Part shown: positions 1-7,752 of the stretch, piece after piece | Position numbering within the stretch: position 1 is the first letter of the stretch | How the letters are laid out: each line of letters begins with the position of its first letter | Origin: Desulfobacterales bacterium | GTDB lineage: Bacteria; Desulfobacterota; Desulfobacteria; Desulfobacterales; CAFBRK01 | Direction: 5' to 3' | Length of the DNA: 44,098 nucleotides | NCBI GenBank assembly: GCA_021737185.1 | Contig: JAIPEL010000020.1 | Location: forward strand, 1 to 44,098 | Notes under the pieces: model-generated | What the model was told of the DNA's origin: nothing | What the model saw: only the letters and a program-made list of their open reading frames with translations | Databases searched by the model: none | Program-made: the position numbers and the translations under genes

Positions 1-2
1 GG

Positions 3-653
3 CTGGTCGAACGCTTTTTGAACGGTCACTACGATTTTCTCAACCGTTCCGAGGAGCGGCTTCCAGGGTACTACGCATCGGTGGGGGAATGGTCTCAAAC
101 CGAATTCGACGGCGGGCAGGTGGTCGTCCAGGACGGCTCGGATATGGCCGGAACGGTCTCGTGCACTCTGCACAACACCCTGGACCGTGTCCTGGGCGGC
201 CGCTACCGCGGATACCTGGAAAACCGGCACGCCCGGCATTACTACCCGGTGGCGGTCAAGAGAAAGAGCCGGTTGGGCGACGGCCGGATTACGGTCGATG
301 TGCGCCTGCGCTCCGGGTGCGTCGACCTTGCCGCAGGCCTGGCCTTCGGTCTGACCAACGTCGGCAACAGCCTGGTCCTGGCCCTGGACGCTGCGGCCGG
401 GGAAATCCAGCTTCTCGAGTTTGTCAACAACCGGCGCGATTTTCTGCAGCGCAGTTCCTTCGAGGTGCCCATGGACCGCTGGCTGAGGCTCGAAGCCGCG
501 GTGGCCGGAAAGCAGATCCGAGGATCGGTGGACGGCGAGACCTGCATCCGCTTCATTGCCCCGGAGCCGGTGTCCGGCTACGTGGGGCTCTGGACCAAGG
601 GGGAAACCACGGCATACTTCCGGGGCCTGGCAATGGATGAACCTTCCGCCTGA
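3..653 (+). CDS. LamG-like/concanavalin-fold protein, C-terminal part (5' end outside window)
   Basis: The reading frame is open from the first complete codon at position 3, so the TTG at 18 is probably not a true start and the gene begins outside the window. The visible part is about 216 residues. It looks like a beta-sandwich of the LamG/3-keto-disaccharide hydrolase (DUF1080-like) type: alternating short hydrophobic strands, a 'VDVRLRSG' strand, 'FGLTNVGNSLVLALD', then 'RWLRLEAAVAGKQIRGSVDG' and a closing 'GYVGLWTKGETTAYFRGL' strand, typical of these carbohydrate- or ligand-binding sandwiches. No catalytic residues can be identified. It is convergent with the small ferredoxin gene at 757-993. 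The function is unknown and the fold call is by pattern only. Confidence 0.55.
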   Translation: MVERFLNGHYDFLNRSEERLPGYYASVGEWSQTEFDGGQVVVQDGSDMAGTVSCTLHNTLDRVLGGRYRGYLENRHARHYYPVAVKRKSRLGDGRITVDVRLRSGCVDLAAGLAFGLTNVGNSLVLALDAAAGEIQLLEFVNNRRDFLQRSSFEVPMDRWLRLEAAVAGKQIRGSVDGETCIRFIAPEPVSGYVGLWTKGETTAYFRGLAMDEPSA

Positions 654-756
654 AATCGAACCGCGTGCCGCAATTCCGGGTGAAAATCAAAGGCCGGACT
701 GTTTACGAGGCCGTCAAGCTTGAAGAAAGTGCATTTTGCCTCCGGCTCGAAGGTCG

Positions 757-993
757 TCAGGTAATGTGCCTCCGATATACGGCCTCCAGCGGGCAGGCTT
801 CGAGACAGTCCCAGCACCCCATGCACAGGTCCATGAATACCATCGGGGGCTCGAAGGGCCCGTCGATCTGCTTGAGCACTTTGTGCTCGCAGGCGGAAAC
901 GGCGGGGCATATTCCCTTTTCAGGGTCGCACGCTCGCGGGTTGCAGCGATCGTAGTCGATCATGGCAAACGATTTTTTGGATTGGATCTGCAT
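757..993 (-). CDS. Small 2x[4Fe-4S] ferredoxin with RLI/ABCE1-like first cluster
   Basis: This 78-residue protein carries two four-cysteine sets. The first is C17, C22, C29 and C35 in an 'MIDYDRCNP' context; the second is C57, C60, C63 and C67, a standard CxxCxxCxxxCP ferredoxin cluster. The first half resembles the N-terminal Fe-S domain of ABCE1/RNase L inhibitor ('vDyDrC.p..C', then a C-P motif), here without any ATPase. I chose the ATG at 993 because AAGG lies 6 bases upstream; longer (1032) and shorter (963) starts are possible. A soluble cytoplasmic electron carrier is likely. It lies downstream of, and in the same direction as, the UPF0182 gene, with a 59-bp gap. Partner enzymes are not visible. 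Confidence 0.75.
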   Translation of the reverse strand: MQIQSKKSFAMIDYDRCNPRACDPEKGICPAVSACEHKVLKQIDGPFEPPMVFMDLCMGCWDCLEACPLEAVYRRHIT

Positions 994-1052
994 CTTATAC
1001 CTTGTTTTTTCCGGCCGATCATGTTGCTGCAATCTCTTGTTGTCAACAGCGG

Positions 1053-3752
1053 TCAGTTGGATTCTGGCGGCTCGGCTTGGGTCGGCGGGCTGCCGGCCTC
1101 GGTTTGTGCCGGCGTGTCGGCTGGCTCCGGGGCCTGTTCCTGAGGCGGCGGCAGGGCCTGCTCCTGCCGAACGCGCTGGCGCTCTTCGCGCTGTTCGATG
1201 CGCTGGGCGACCTGGTCGAAGGCGGCTTCCAGGGACCGGGCCATGACCACCACTTCTCCGTGGCTGACGATGAGGCGCTGAAGCTGGGGAATCTTGAGAC
1301 GGCCGGCCGCAGACAGGTAGACGGGCTGGATATAGAAGACCGCCTTTCCCACCGGCAGGATGATCATCCGGCCCCGACTGACTTCGGATCCGACCTGGTC
1401 CCAGAGGGTGAACTGTTCGGCGATGGTGGTATCCTGGTCGATCAAGGCGCCGATCTGGTCCGGTCCGTAGACCTGCTCACCCTTGGGAAAACTGTACAGG
1501 TAGATATTGCCGTACCGGTCCGGGTCGCAGCCGGCGATGGCCAGGGCGCTGAGGTTGGGGCGGTTTTCCGGGCTCATGGGCGACAGCAGCAGAAATTCGC
1601 GCCGGTCTCGGTCGATGAGGTTCAAGGTCAGATAGTAGGGCTCCATCGGTTCCGATTCGCCGCCGGTTTTGCCGCTCTTTGGCTGCTTGGCCAGCTCCCA
1701 GGCGTCCTCCTGGCGGTAAAAGGTGTCCGGATCGGTCTGGTGGTATTTTTTGAATATCCGCATCTGGATCTTGAAGATGTCCTTCGGATACCGGATGTGC
1801 CGGCGAAGATTCTCCGGCATCCGGGAAAGAGGCTTGAGCAGCCCCGGATAGATGCGGGCGTAGGCGGCCGCGATCGGATCCTTCGGGTCTGCGATGTAGA
1901 AATCGATGTCGCCTCCGTAGGCGTCGACCACGATCTTCACCGAGCTGCGAATGTAGTTTTTGCCTTCCTCGTAAGGGGCGGCGTTGGGGTACCAGGAAGA
2001 GGTGGTGTAGGCGTCCAGGATCCAAAACAGGTTTTTGTCTGTGACCACCACGTATGGGTCTTTATCGAGGGTGAAGAATGGAGCCAGCCGGGAGGCCGCC
2101 TCTTCGATGTTGCGCCGGAACAGGATGCGGCTTTCCTTCACGGTTTTGGTGGTGAAAAAGAGGTTGCGGTCCTGGAAGTAGAGGGAAAAGATCAGCTTCC
2201 GGAACAAGGAAGAGAGCGGAACCCCGGCGTTTCCCTGGTAGTTGCTGGTGACGAATCCGCTCCCCTCCGGATAGTCCATTTCTCCCACCTCGTTGGGGGC
2301 GACCGCGTAGTCGTAGGTGGACAGGCCGTAGTAGATCCCCGGTTTTTCGACGCTCACGCCCACCTCCGATCTGGGCGAGATCCCCTTGACGTACCAGCGC
2401 ATCCCCTCTTCGCCGCGCTGGGCCGCCGGGGTCATCACCAGGCCGTAGCCGTGGGTGTATTGAAGGTGGCGGTTGGTCCACTTCCTGGCATAGTCGGTCA
2501 GCTTTTCCAGATCGATTTCCCGGGCGGCCAGATTCACCTGCTGGATTTTGCCGCCGATCTCGTAGCGGTCCACGTCGACCCCGGTGAAGTTGTAGTAGGG
2601 CCGGATCCCCTGGACCTGATCGTAGACGTCCTCCAAAAGCTCCCGGTCCCAGACCGGAATGTCGGCGATGTTGAGGCGGATCGCCTCCCGGGTTTCCTGC
2701 CGGGTCACCGGCTCCACCGGATACGACCGGGTTTCGACTTCCCCAAGGTTGTAGGCGGCCAGGGTCGCCCGGATGCTGTTGTCGATATACGGCGCTTCCT
2801 TGGTCAGTTCGTTGGGATCGACGATGTATTTCTGGATCGTGTCCGGCAGCACCTGGGTGTAGCGTAGGCCGAATGTGGCGGCCAACAGCGTGCAGCAGAC
2901 GATGGCGGCAACCCACCCCTTCTTGAAGTTGACCAGAAACAACACGGCAAAGGCCGCCAGCAGCCAGGCGGCCAAAGAAGCCCAGATCAGCGGCAGGGTG
3001 ACGGTCATCTGGGTGTAGCCCGGCCCGTAAAAAAGCGGGGTGTGGGAAGCGTCGTAAAGCAGATCGTAGCGCTCGAGAAAGAAGCTCCACCCCTGGAGGG
3101 CGACGAGAAGAAGCGCAAGAAAGTTCAGATGAACCTTGGCTCCCCGCGGAAAGCCCTTTTCCGTTGCCTTGAGCACGCGCCGCTCGATGCCGTAAAGCAG
3201 GCCCGTTGCCAGCAGCACGATGATCAGGGAAAGCAGCAGCCTTTCCTGCAAAAGCCGCCAGACCGGGTAGGAAAACAGGTAAAAGCCGATATCCTTGCCG
3301 TAGGCCGGATCCGTCGCGCCGGCCCCTGGACCGACTGCGAAAAACAGAAACGACTCCCATCGACCGAAGGCGGGATAGGCGACGAAAACGGCTAATACCA
3401 GCGAAAGCGGCACATACAACATCATCGACCCGCTTCGAAACATCCTGACCAGGTCCTGAACGCCGGCTCTTTTCGTTTTTCCGGCTCCGGACCCCGATGC
3501 CGAAGCGCCGATATAGCGCGAGGCGACCCGGAAATTCAGAAAAAAAATCAGGAAAAACGAGAGGGTGACGGCGGCAAAGACCACATACCGGTACAGGAGG
3601 CGGAGGATGAAATATCCCCCGTATTTCAGGGAGGAAAACCACCAGTAGTCGACCACAATGTCCAGGTAAAAATAGATGAACGCGGCGCAGGCGGCGGCCA
3701 GCACCCCGATCGCCCCGATCAATACCAAAAGCCAGCGCTGCCACTTTTTCAT
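1053..3752 (-). CDS. UPF0182 (COG1615) family membrane protein
   Basis: The protein has 899 residues, the usual size for UPF0182. The first third has about seven hydrophobic segments, the first directly after 'MKKWQRW'. It includes the family-typical stretch 'KDIGFYLFSYPVW', which also contains the characteristic Phe/Tyr-rich helix. The remainder is a large, probably extracytoplasmic domain with 'YVVTDKNLFWILDAYTTS' and 'GVDVDRYEIGGKIQQVNLAARE'. The tail is low-complexity Pro/Glu/Gln, from about residue 855. I chose the ATG at 3752 because GGAG lies 5 bases upstream; the in-frame ATG at 3794 has no such site. UPF0182 proteins have no agreed biochemical function. It appears to be monocistronic or to lead into the small ferredoxin. 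Confidence 0.9.
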   Translation of the reverse strand: MKKWQRWLLVLIGAIGVLAAACAAFIYFYLDIVVDYWWFSSLKYGGYFILRLLYRYVVFAAVTLSFFLIFFLNFRVASRYIGASASGSGAGKTKRAGVQDLVRMFRSGSMMLYVPLSLVLAVFVAYPAFGRWESFLFFAVGPGAGATDPAYGKDIGFYLFSYPVWRLLQERLLLSLIIVLLATGLLYGIERRVLKATEKGFPRGAKVHLNFLALLLVALQGWSFFLERYDLLYDASHTPLFYGPGYTQMTVTLPLIWASLAAWLLAAFAVLFLVNFKKGWVAAIVCCTLLAATFGLRYTQVLPDTIQKYIVDPNELTKEAPYIDNSIRATLAAYNLGEVETRSYPVEPVTRQETREAIRLNIADIPVWDRELLEDVYDQVQGIRPYYNFTGVDVDRYEIGGKIQQVNLAAREIDLEKLTDYARKWTNRHLQYTHGYGLVMTPAAQRGEEGMRWYVKGISPRSEVGVSVEKPGIYYGLSTYDYAVAPNEVGEMDYPEGSGFVTSNYQGNAGVPLSSLFRKLIFSLYFQDRNLFFTTKTVKESRILFRRNIEEAASRLAPFFTLDKDPYVVVTDKNLFWILDAYTTSSWYPNAAPYEEGKNYIRSSVKIVVDAYGGDIDFYIADPKDPIAAAYARIYPGLLKPLSRMPENLRRHIRYPKDIFKIQMRIFKKYHQTDPDTFYRQEDAWELAKQPKSGKTGGESEPMEPYYLTLNLIDRDRREFLLLSPMSPENRPNLSALAIAGCDPDRYGNIYLYSFPKGEQVYGPDQIGALIDQDTTIAEQFTLWDQVGSEVSRGRMIILPVGKAVFYIQPVYLSAAGRLKIPQLQRLIVSHGEVVVMARSLEAAFDQVAQRIEQREERQRVRQEQALPPPQEQAPEPADTPAQTEAGSPPTQAEPPESN

Positions 3753-4039
3753 GTCTGCTCCGTTCGGCTGAAATGTGTCCATGCCCAGAGACACCTAATC
3801 TTAAATCCGAATTTTCAAATGACCAAACCATAATCACTTATCATTTCATGTGCATGAGGAAAATGCCATGGGGCGAAAATCGTATTGCCGGCAAAAAAAA
3901 GCGGTAAAAAGGGCGCTTCGCGCTGCTGCAACCGAAGAGGCCGGGTTGCAGGAATGCAAAAACCCATGCGGTGGAGCTTTCCGGCTTCCCGGGCTCCCGG
4001 CGTACCAGCCAATTTATGAAATTATGTTCATTATTTTTC
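3753..4039. other. Intergenic region between divergent UPF0182 and DUF134 genes
   Basis: This is the gap between divergent genes. It is locally AT-rich, unlike the coding DNA. No coding region is supported: an open frame in phase with the DUF134 gene runs through it from 3850 but has no ribosome site and reads like non-coding DNA. It should hold the promoter of the UPF0182 gene, for which I see no convincing -35/-10 pair. Confidence 0.5.
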
Positions 4040-4068
4040 TTGACAGAAGGTGGTCGGCCGATTATTTT
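4040..4068 (+). promoter_or_regulatory. Sigma-70-type promoter for the DUF134 gene
   Basis: A perfect TTGACA (4040-4045), a 17-bp spacer and TATTTT (4063-4068) lie 33 bp before the DUF134 start. An AGGAGG ribosome site follows at 4092-4097. It may also drive the downstream DUF5320 gene. Confidence 0.65.
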
Positions 4069-4101
4069 GGTTTTGAACAAAATTTCATAACAGGAGGGTC
4101 G

Positions 4102-4461
4102 ATGCCGAGACCGAGAAAGCGACGATTGGTACAGTTCGCCCCCCGGGTCGAGTACTACAAGCCCCAGGGAGTCCCCCTGGCCGGCCTGAAGGAGGCGGTG
4201 CTGACCGTCGACGGGTTGGAAGCCATGCGCCTGGCAGACGCCGAAGGGTTGGACCAGGAGACGGCTTCCCAGCGGATGGGAATTTCGCGGCCCACGTTTT
4301 CCCGGCTGGTGGCGGAGGCCCGGTCGGTGGTGGCCCGGGCCATGGTCAACGGCTGGGCCATTCGGATCGAGGGCGGCCCCATTCAGATGATGGGGCCCCA
4401 AGTGTCCGGCCAAGGCTGGGGCCGAGGTCGGAGACGGCGCCGCAGAGGAAACATGGAATAA
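4102..4461 (+). CDS. DUF134 family predicted DNA-binding protein
   Basis: This 119-residue protein opens with 'MPRPRKRRLV', the hallmark DUF134 start. It continues with the family pattern 'YYKPQGVPL', 'L..DGLEAMRLAD.EGL' and a helix-turn-helix, 'QETASQRMGISRPTFSRLV', at about residues 53-71. The C-terminus is Arg/Gly-rich. DUF134 proteins are small HTH proteins, usually encoded next to COG1433 genes, and probably act as regulators. The start at 4102 is fixed by AGGAGG 4 bp upstream. The frame is open further upstream to 3850, but without a ribosome site and with non-coding composition. It precedes the DUF5320 gene by 39 bp and is likely co-transcribed with it. The regulatory target is inferred to be the metal/Fe-S genes downstream. 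Confidence 0.9.
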   Translation: MPRPRKRRLVQFAPRVEYYKPQGVPLAGLKEAVLTVDGLEAMRLADAEGLDQETASQRMGISRPTFSRLVAEARSVVARAMVNGWAIRIEGGPIQMMGPQVSGQGWGRGRRRRRRGNME

Positions 4462-4500
4462 AAAGGCGGCGCCGTAAAATCAACCATAGGAGGTGGCACT

Positions 4501-4842
4501 ATGCCAGGGTATGATGGAACAGGGCCCATGGGAAGAGGGCCGATGACAGGAGGCGGCTTCGGCCGGTGCGGAACCGGGCGGTATACCGGTGCAGGCTACG
4601 GGGCAAGAGGTTATGGAGCCGGCTACGGTGCCGGATATGGCAGGGGCGCGGGCCGCGGTTACGGCCGAGGCCGGGGGCTTTGCCGCCGGTTCTGGGATTT
4701 CGGGGCCGGTTTTTTCGCCGGTCCCCGGGTTGACCGCAAAGAGGATCTTCAGGGCTACGCTCAGGACCTGGAGACCGAGCTTTCCACGGTGAAGCGCAGA
4801 ATCGAGGAACTGGCCGAAACCAAAAGCGGCCAAAACGAGTAG
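4501..4842 (+). CDS. DUF5320 family Gly/Tyr/Arg-rich small protein
   Basis: This 113-residue protein opens with 'MPGYDGTGPMGRGPMTGGG', the diagnostic start of DUF5320. The middle, about residues 20-60, is low-complexity with repeated G-Y-G-A and R-G-R-G units and two Cys. The C-terminal 30 residues form a likely coiled coil ('LETELSTVKRRIEELAE'). The ribosome site AGGAGG lies 7 bp upstream. Proteins of this family usually sit beside DUF134 and COG1433 genes, as here, but their function is not established. A perfect palindrome directly downstream probably ends the transcript. Confidence 0.85.
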   Translation: MPGYDGTGPMGRGPMTGGGFGRCGTGRYTGAGYGARGYGAGYGAGYGRGAGRGYGRGRGLCRRFWDFGAGFFAGPRVDRKEDLQGYAQDLETELSTVKRRIEELAETKSGQNE

Positions 4843-4846
4843 CCCA

Positions 4847-4878
4847 TACCGGAAGGCGGCCGCGGCCGCCTTCCGGTA
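4847..4878. terminator. Perfect 32-bp palindrome, likely terminator after the DUF5320 gene
   Basis: Two 16-bp arms, from TACCGGAAGG to its exact complement CCTTCCGGTA, meet without a loop at a CGCGG centre. It begins 4 bp after the DUF5320 stop. A T-rich tract (4882-4890) follows a few bases later, so it can act as an intrinsic terminator on the plus strand. Confidence 0.6.
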
Positions 4879-5020
4879 AGTATTGTTTTTGGTAAAAAAT
4901 AGGGAAACCTCCCGCTGTCCTTCCAGCAACTTCTTTCTTGGTTATCGGTCCGGAATATCTTCCCGTCTCCCGAGAAGATCCTTCTACAGCCCTCAGCGCC
5001 GTTTGAAAAGAATTTATAAT

Positions 5021-5266
5021 TCAACTTTCGGGATTCAAGATGCCGCGAAATGGATAATTTGTTGCCGGTATACGAACTCGCCCCAAAGGATACCTAACAT
5101 CAGCGCAGGCCAAAATATCTTCAAAAACAATGAGATATTTGGAGGGCAGCGGCGATCGAGGACTGTTCTGCGGGCGCTGATGTAAGGTATCCTAAGGGGC
5201 TCAGACAGCGTATACCGCCATCAAATCACCCATTTGGCTCCACTGGAGGCGAACCCCGAAAGTTGA
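5021..5266. repeat. 246-bp nested-inverted-repeat (foldback) element, copy 1
   Basis: The whole element folds on itself. The outer arms are TCAACTTTCGGG (5021-5032) and its exact complement (5255-5266). The next are GGTATACG (5067-5074) with CGTATACC (5209-5216). The inner 20-bp arms, 5087-5106 and 5174-5193, differ at one position. A second copy of exactly the same length lies at 40524-40769; I count about 21 substitutions and no indel between them. There is no coding capacity. It may be a MITE-like mobile element or a structured RNA. Confidence 0.85.
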
Positions 5267-5306
5267 GTGTTAAGCTTATAACTTTATGTATTTATTGGTT
5301 TTCAAG

Positions 5307-5343
5307 TTTTTTATCGCGGCATCCCCACCGCCGCGATAAAAAA
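5307..5343. terminator. Strong A/T-flanked hairpin, bidirectional terminator-like
   Basis: TTTTTTATCGCGGC (5307-5320) pairs perfectly with GCCGCGATAAAAAA (5330-5343) around a 9-nt loop. The U-run/A-run arms allow termination in either direction. It insulates the COG1433/MinD operon promoter from upstream DNA. Confidence 0.6.
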
Positions 5344-5345
5344 CC

Positions 5346-5373
5346 TTGACAAGCGGGCGAGTCATGGTAAGTT
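5346..5373 (+). promoter_or_regulatory. Candidate promoter of the COG1433/MinD operon
   Basis: TTGACA (5346-5351) is followed, after 16 bp, by TAAGTT (5368-5373), right after the terminator-like hairpin. It leaves a leader of about 90 nt that contains a second hairpin with a U-run. The -35 is perfect; the -10 is only fair. Confidence 0.45.
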
Positions 5374-5406
5374 TCTTTATAAGCATATGCCCATAAAGTG
5401 AGCGGT

Positions 5407-5429
5407 GCACCCGGAGAGGGTGCGTTTTT
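5407..5429 (+). terminator. Leader hairpin plus U-run, possible attenuator
   Basis: GCACCC (5407-5412), a GGAGA loop and GGGTGC (5418-5423) are followed by G and five T. It sits between the candidate promoter and the first gene at 5472, so it can act as an attenuator of the operon. No known riboswitch aptamer was recognised upstream of it. Confidence 0.45.
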
Positions 5430-5471
5430 CATAAAAAGATCCATCTCATGAACCAGGAACAGGAGCTTAGA

Positions 5472-5972
5472 ATGACAAAAGTCGCAGTGAGCAGCGCAGG
5501 TCCGGGACTCGATTCCGCAGTCGATTCGCGATTCGGTCGGGCCGCCGGTTTTGTGGTGGTCGACACCGACACCATGGCAGCAGAATTCATCGACAACAAT
5601 GCGGCCCAGGCAATGGGCCACGGCGCCGGCATCCAAGCGGCAGAGGCCGTCGTACGGGGTGGTGCATCGGCCGTGCTGACCGGTTTTGTCGGCCCGAAGG
5701 CGTTCCAGGCCCTTCAGGCCGCCGGCATCGATGTGGTCCAGAACATGGATAACATGACGGTCAAAGAGGCGGTGGAACGATTTCGCAGCGGTCAGATCAA
5801 TGTTTCACAGACGCCCAACGGCGGCCGAGGACAAGGCACGGGCGGCGGAAGTGGAATGGGTCAAGGCGGTGGAAGAGGCGTGGCCGGCGGCGGAAGAGGT
5901 ATGGGCGGCGGCGGCGGAATGGGCATGGGCGGGGCAAGCGGCAAGGGCCGCGGAAGAGGCAGGGGACGATGA
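5472..5972 (+). CDS. COG1433 (dinitrogenase Fe-Mo cofactor/NifX-NifB-like) family protein with Gly-rich tail
   Basis: The protein has 166 residues. Residues 1-115 are a ribonuclease-H-like NifX/NifB-C fold: 'VAVSSAGPGLDSAVDSRFGRAAGFVVVD', the conserved 'SRFGRA' and 'GHGAGIQAAEAVVRGGASAVLTGFVGPKA'. The last 50 or so residues are low-complexity Gly/Met/Arg. I chose the ATG at 5472 because AGGAG lies 6 bases upstream; an in-frame ATG at 5448 has a weaker site. The family binds metal clusters or cofactors. No nif structural genes are present, so a nitrogenase role is not supported, and a general Fe-S or metal-carrier role is more likely. The stop overlaps the start of the MinD gene (ATGA), giving translational coupling. 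Confidence 0.85.
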   Translation: MTKVAVSSAGPGLDSAVDSRFGRAAGFVVVDTDTMAAEFIDNNAAQAMGHGAGIQAAEAVVRGGASAVLTGFVGPKAFQALQAAGIDVVQNMDNMTVKEAVERFRSGQINVSQTPNGGRGQGTGGGSGMGQGGGRGVAGGGRGMGGGGGMGMGGASGKGRGRGRGR

Positions 5973-6841
5973 TCGCAGCCATTGCCAGCGGAAAAGGCGG
6001 CACCGGCAAGACCACTGTCGCCGCATCGCTTGCCGCGGTTTGGCAGGGTCCGCTGACCGTGGCGGATCTCGATGTCGAGGCGCCCAACCTGCATCTTTTC
6101 CTGAAAGCGGAAATTGCAGGCCGGCGGGAAATATCGATGATGATCCCGAAGGTGGACGAATCCCGCTGCAATTACTGCGGGGCCTGTTCGGACATCTGCC
6201 AGTTCAAGGCCATATCCGTGCTGGGGCAGGTCATGCTGACCTTGCCGGAAATGTGCCACGGCTGCGGGGCCTGCATGGCGGTCTGTCCGGAGGAGGCCAT
6301 TTCCGAGGATTCACGACCCCTCGGTGAAATTATCTGGGGCAGGCGCGGCGACATCGACTGCTTCTCCGGAAGGCTCCGGGTCGGCGAGGCGATGAGCCCG
6401 CCGCTCATCGGACATGTCAAGGATGCCGCCGAAAAAACGGCGTCCGAGCGCAGTGCGGATTTGATCTATGACGCGCCTCCCGGGGTGAGCTGCCCGGCGA
6501 TGAAAGCCGTCACCGGCGCCGACATCATCGTGCTGGTCACCGAACCCACCCCTTTCGGTCTGTACGATCTGAAGCTTGCGGTGAACTCTTTTTCAGCCTT
6601 CAAACGGCCCATGGGCGTGGTGGTCAACCGCGCCGGCATCGGCAACGACGAAGTCTACGACTATTGCCGGCAAAAAGGGCTGCCCCTGCTTGCCGAGATC
6701 CCCTTTACGCGGTCTGCCGCAGAGGCCTATTCTAAGGGGCTGATCCTGGCCGAGGCCTTCGAGGAGCACCGGGAGCGGTTTGCGGTGCTGGCCGAAGAGA
6801 TCCGAAGGCGCTGCGTTTGTGCAGGGGAGGTGACGGCATGA
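5969..6841 (+). CDS. MinD-superfamily ATPase with inserted ferredoxin domain (COG1149), first copy
   Basis: This 290-residue protein has a deviant Walker A 'SGKGGTGKTT' (residues 7-16) and then switch residues 'VADLDVEAPN'. An inserted 2x[4Fe-4S] ferredoxin follows, with C67/C70/C73/C77 and C96/C99/C102/C106. The C-terminal half has 'LIYDAPPGVSCPAM' and 'VLVTEPTPFGLYDL', typical of the MinD/Mrp/NifH-like fold. Such proteins are ATP-dependent Fe-S or metal-cluster carriers or electron-transfer ATPases. It overlaps the preceding gene by 4 bp and the next MinD paralogue by 4 bp, so the two ATPases are made together and probably form a heterodimer. Confidence 0.92.
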   Translation: MIAAIASGKGGTGKTTVAASLAAVWQGPLTVADLDVEAPNLHLFLKAEIAGRREISMMIPKVDESRCNYCGACSDICQFKAISVLGQVMLTLPEMCHGCGACMAVCPEEAISEDSRPLGEIIWGRRGDIDCFSGRLRVGEAMSPPLIGHVKDAAEKTASERSADLIYDAPPGVSCPAMKAVTGADIIVLVTEPTPFGLYDLKLAVNSFSAFKRPMGVVVNRAGIGNDEVYDYCRQKGLPLLAEIPFTRSAAEAYSKGLILAEAFEEHRERFAVLAEEIRRRCVCAGEVTA

Positions 6842-7752
6842 AAGAGATCGTCTGCATCAGCGGAAAAGGAGGTACCGGCAAGACATCCCTGACCGCCGCC
6901 TTTTCCCATCTGGCCGAAAACAAGATGATCTGCGACCTGGACGTGGACGCTCCGGACCTTCACCTGATCTTGAAGCCGCGGATCGAGGCGACTGAAGAAT
7001 TCTACTCCGGCAACGAGGCGATCATAGACCCCGACCGATGCGAGGGCTGCGGGCAATGCGCGGAGCTTTGCCGTTTCGGGGCGATATCTCAGTCCGGCGA
7101 GGTCTATGAAATCGATCCGCTTCGCTGCGAGGGGTGTAAGCTCTGCGTGGTGATGTGTCCGGAAGAGGCGATCGACTTTCCCCCGCGGCACTGCGGCCAA
7201 TGGTTCCGGTCCGAATCCCGGTTCGGGTCGGTGTTCCACGCCCAGCTTTTCCCGGGGGAGGAAAACTCCGGCCGGCTGGTGGCCCTGCTGCGGCAGGAAG
7301 CCCGGCAGGCGGCTGAAAAAAAGCGATATTCCCTGGTGCTGGCAGACGGCGCCCCCGGCATCGGGTGTCCTGTGATCGCATCTTTGAGCGGCGCCGATCT
7401 TGCCGTGATCATTTCCGAGCCGACAGTTTCCGGCAGACACGACCTGGAGCGGGTAGCCGATCTTTGCGCCTACTTTGGAATGCCGGCGACCGTGGTGATC
7501 AACAAGGCGGACTTGAATGAGGATGCCTGCCTGGACATCGAATCATTTTGTCGAAAGCGGGGTCTTGACTTGTTGGGAAGGGTGCCCCATGATCAATTGT
7601 TTGTCGAGGCCATGATCCAGGAAAAGGCCGTCACGGAACTGGAAGACGCCGCCCTCTCCGACCGGATCCGGGAAATCTGGTCCGCCATCGAAATCCGGGC
7701 AGGGCTGAACGAACAGAAAACCCAAGAGACAATAACGCTGAAGGAGGAATAA
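6838..7752 (+). CDS. MinD-superfamily ATPase with inserted ferredoxin domain (COG1149), second copy
   Basis: This 304-residue paralogue of the preceding gene has the same layout: 'SGKGGTGKTS' at 8-17, 'CDLDVDAPDLHLIL', then ferredoxin clusters C68/C71/C74/C78 and C97/C100/C103/C107. 'LVLADGAPGIGCPVIAS' and 'VIISEPTVSGRHDLERV' follow. The ATG at 6838 is supported by GGAGGTGA upstream; an in-frame alternative start at 6817 lies inside the previous gene. Its stop overlaps the next start by one base (TAATG). The pair of ferredoxin-MinD ATPases flanked by two COG1433 proteins is a recurrent arrangement in anaerobes. I infer a cluster-assembly or redox-carrier unit whose target is unknown. Confidence 0.92.
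   Translation: MKEIVCISGKGGTGKTSLTAAFSHLAENKMICDLDVDAPDLHLILKPRIEATEEFYSGNEAIIDPDRCEGCGQCAELCRFGAISQSGEVYEIDPLRCEGCKLCVVMCPEEAIDFPPRHCGQWFRSESRFGSVFHAQLFPGEENSGRLVALLRQEARQAAEKKRYSLVLADGAPGIGCPVIASLSGADLAVIISEPTVSGRHDLERVADLCAYFGMPATVVINKADLNEDACLDIESFCRKRGLDLLGRVPHDQLFVEAMIQEKAVTELEDAALSDRIREIWSAIEIRAGLNEQKTQETITLKEE

Noticed and set aside
1002..2867. Long plus-strand open frame (621 codons) opposite the UPF0182 gene
   Set aside because: It is antisense to a well-recognised family protein. Long antisense frames are expected in this high-GC, GC3-biased DNA. The translation is low in helix pattern and matches no known motif.
3850..4101. N-terminal extension of the DUF134 protein
   Set aside because: The frame is open, but AGGAGG and the family-typical MPRPRK start fix the ATG at 4102. 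A perfect -35/-10 pair at 4040-4068 lies inside the putative extension.
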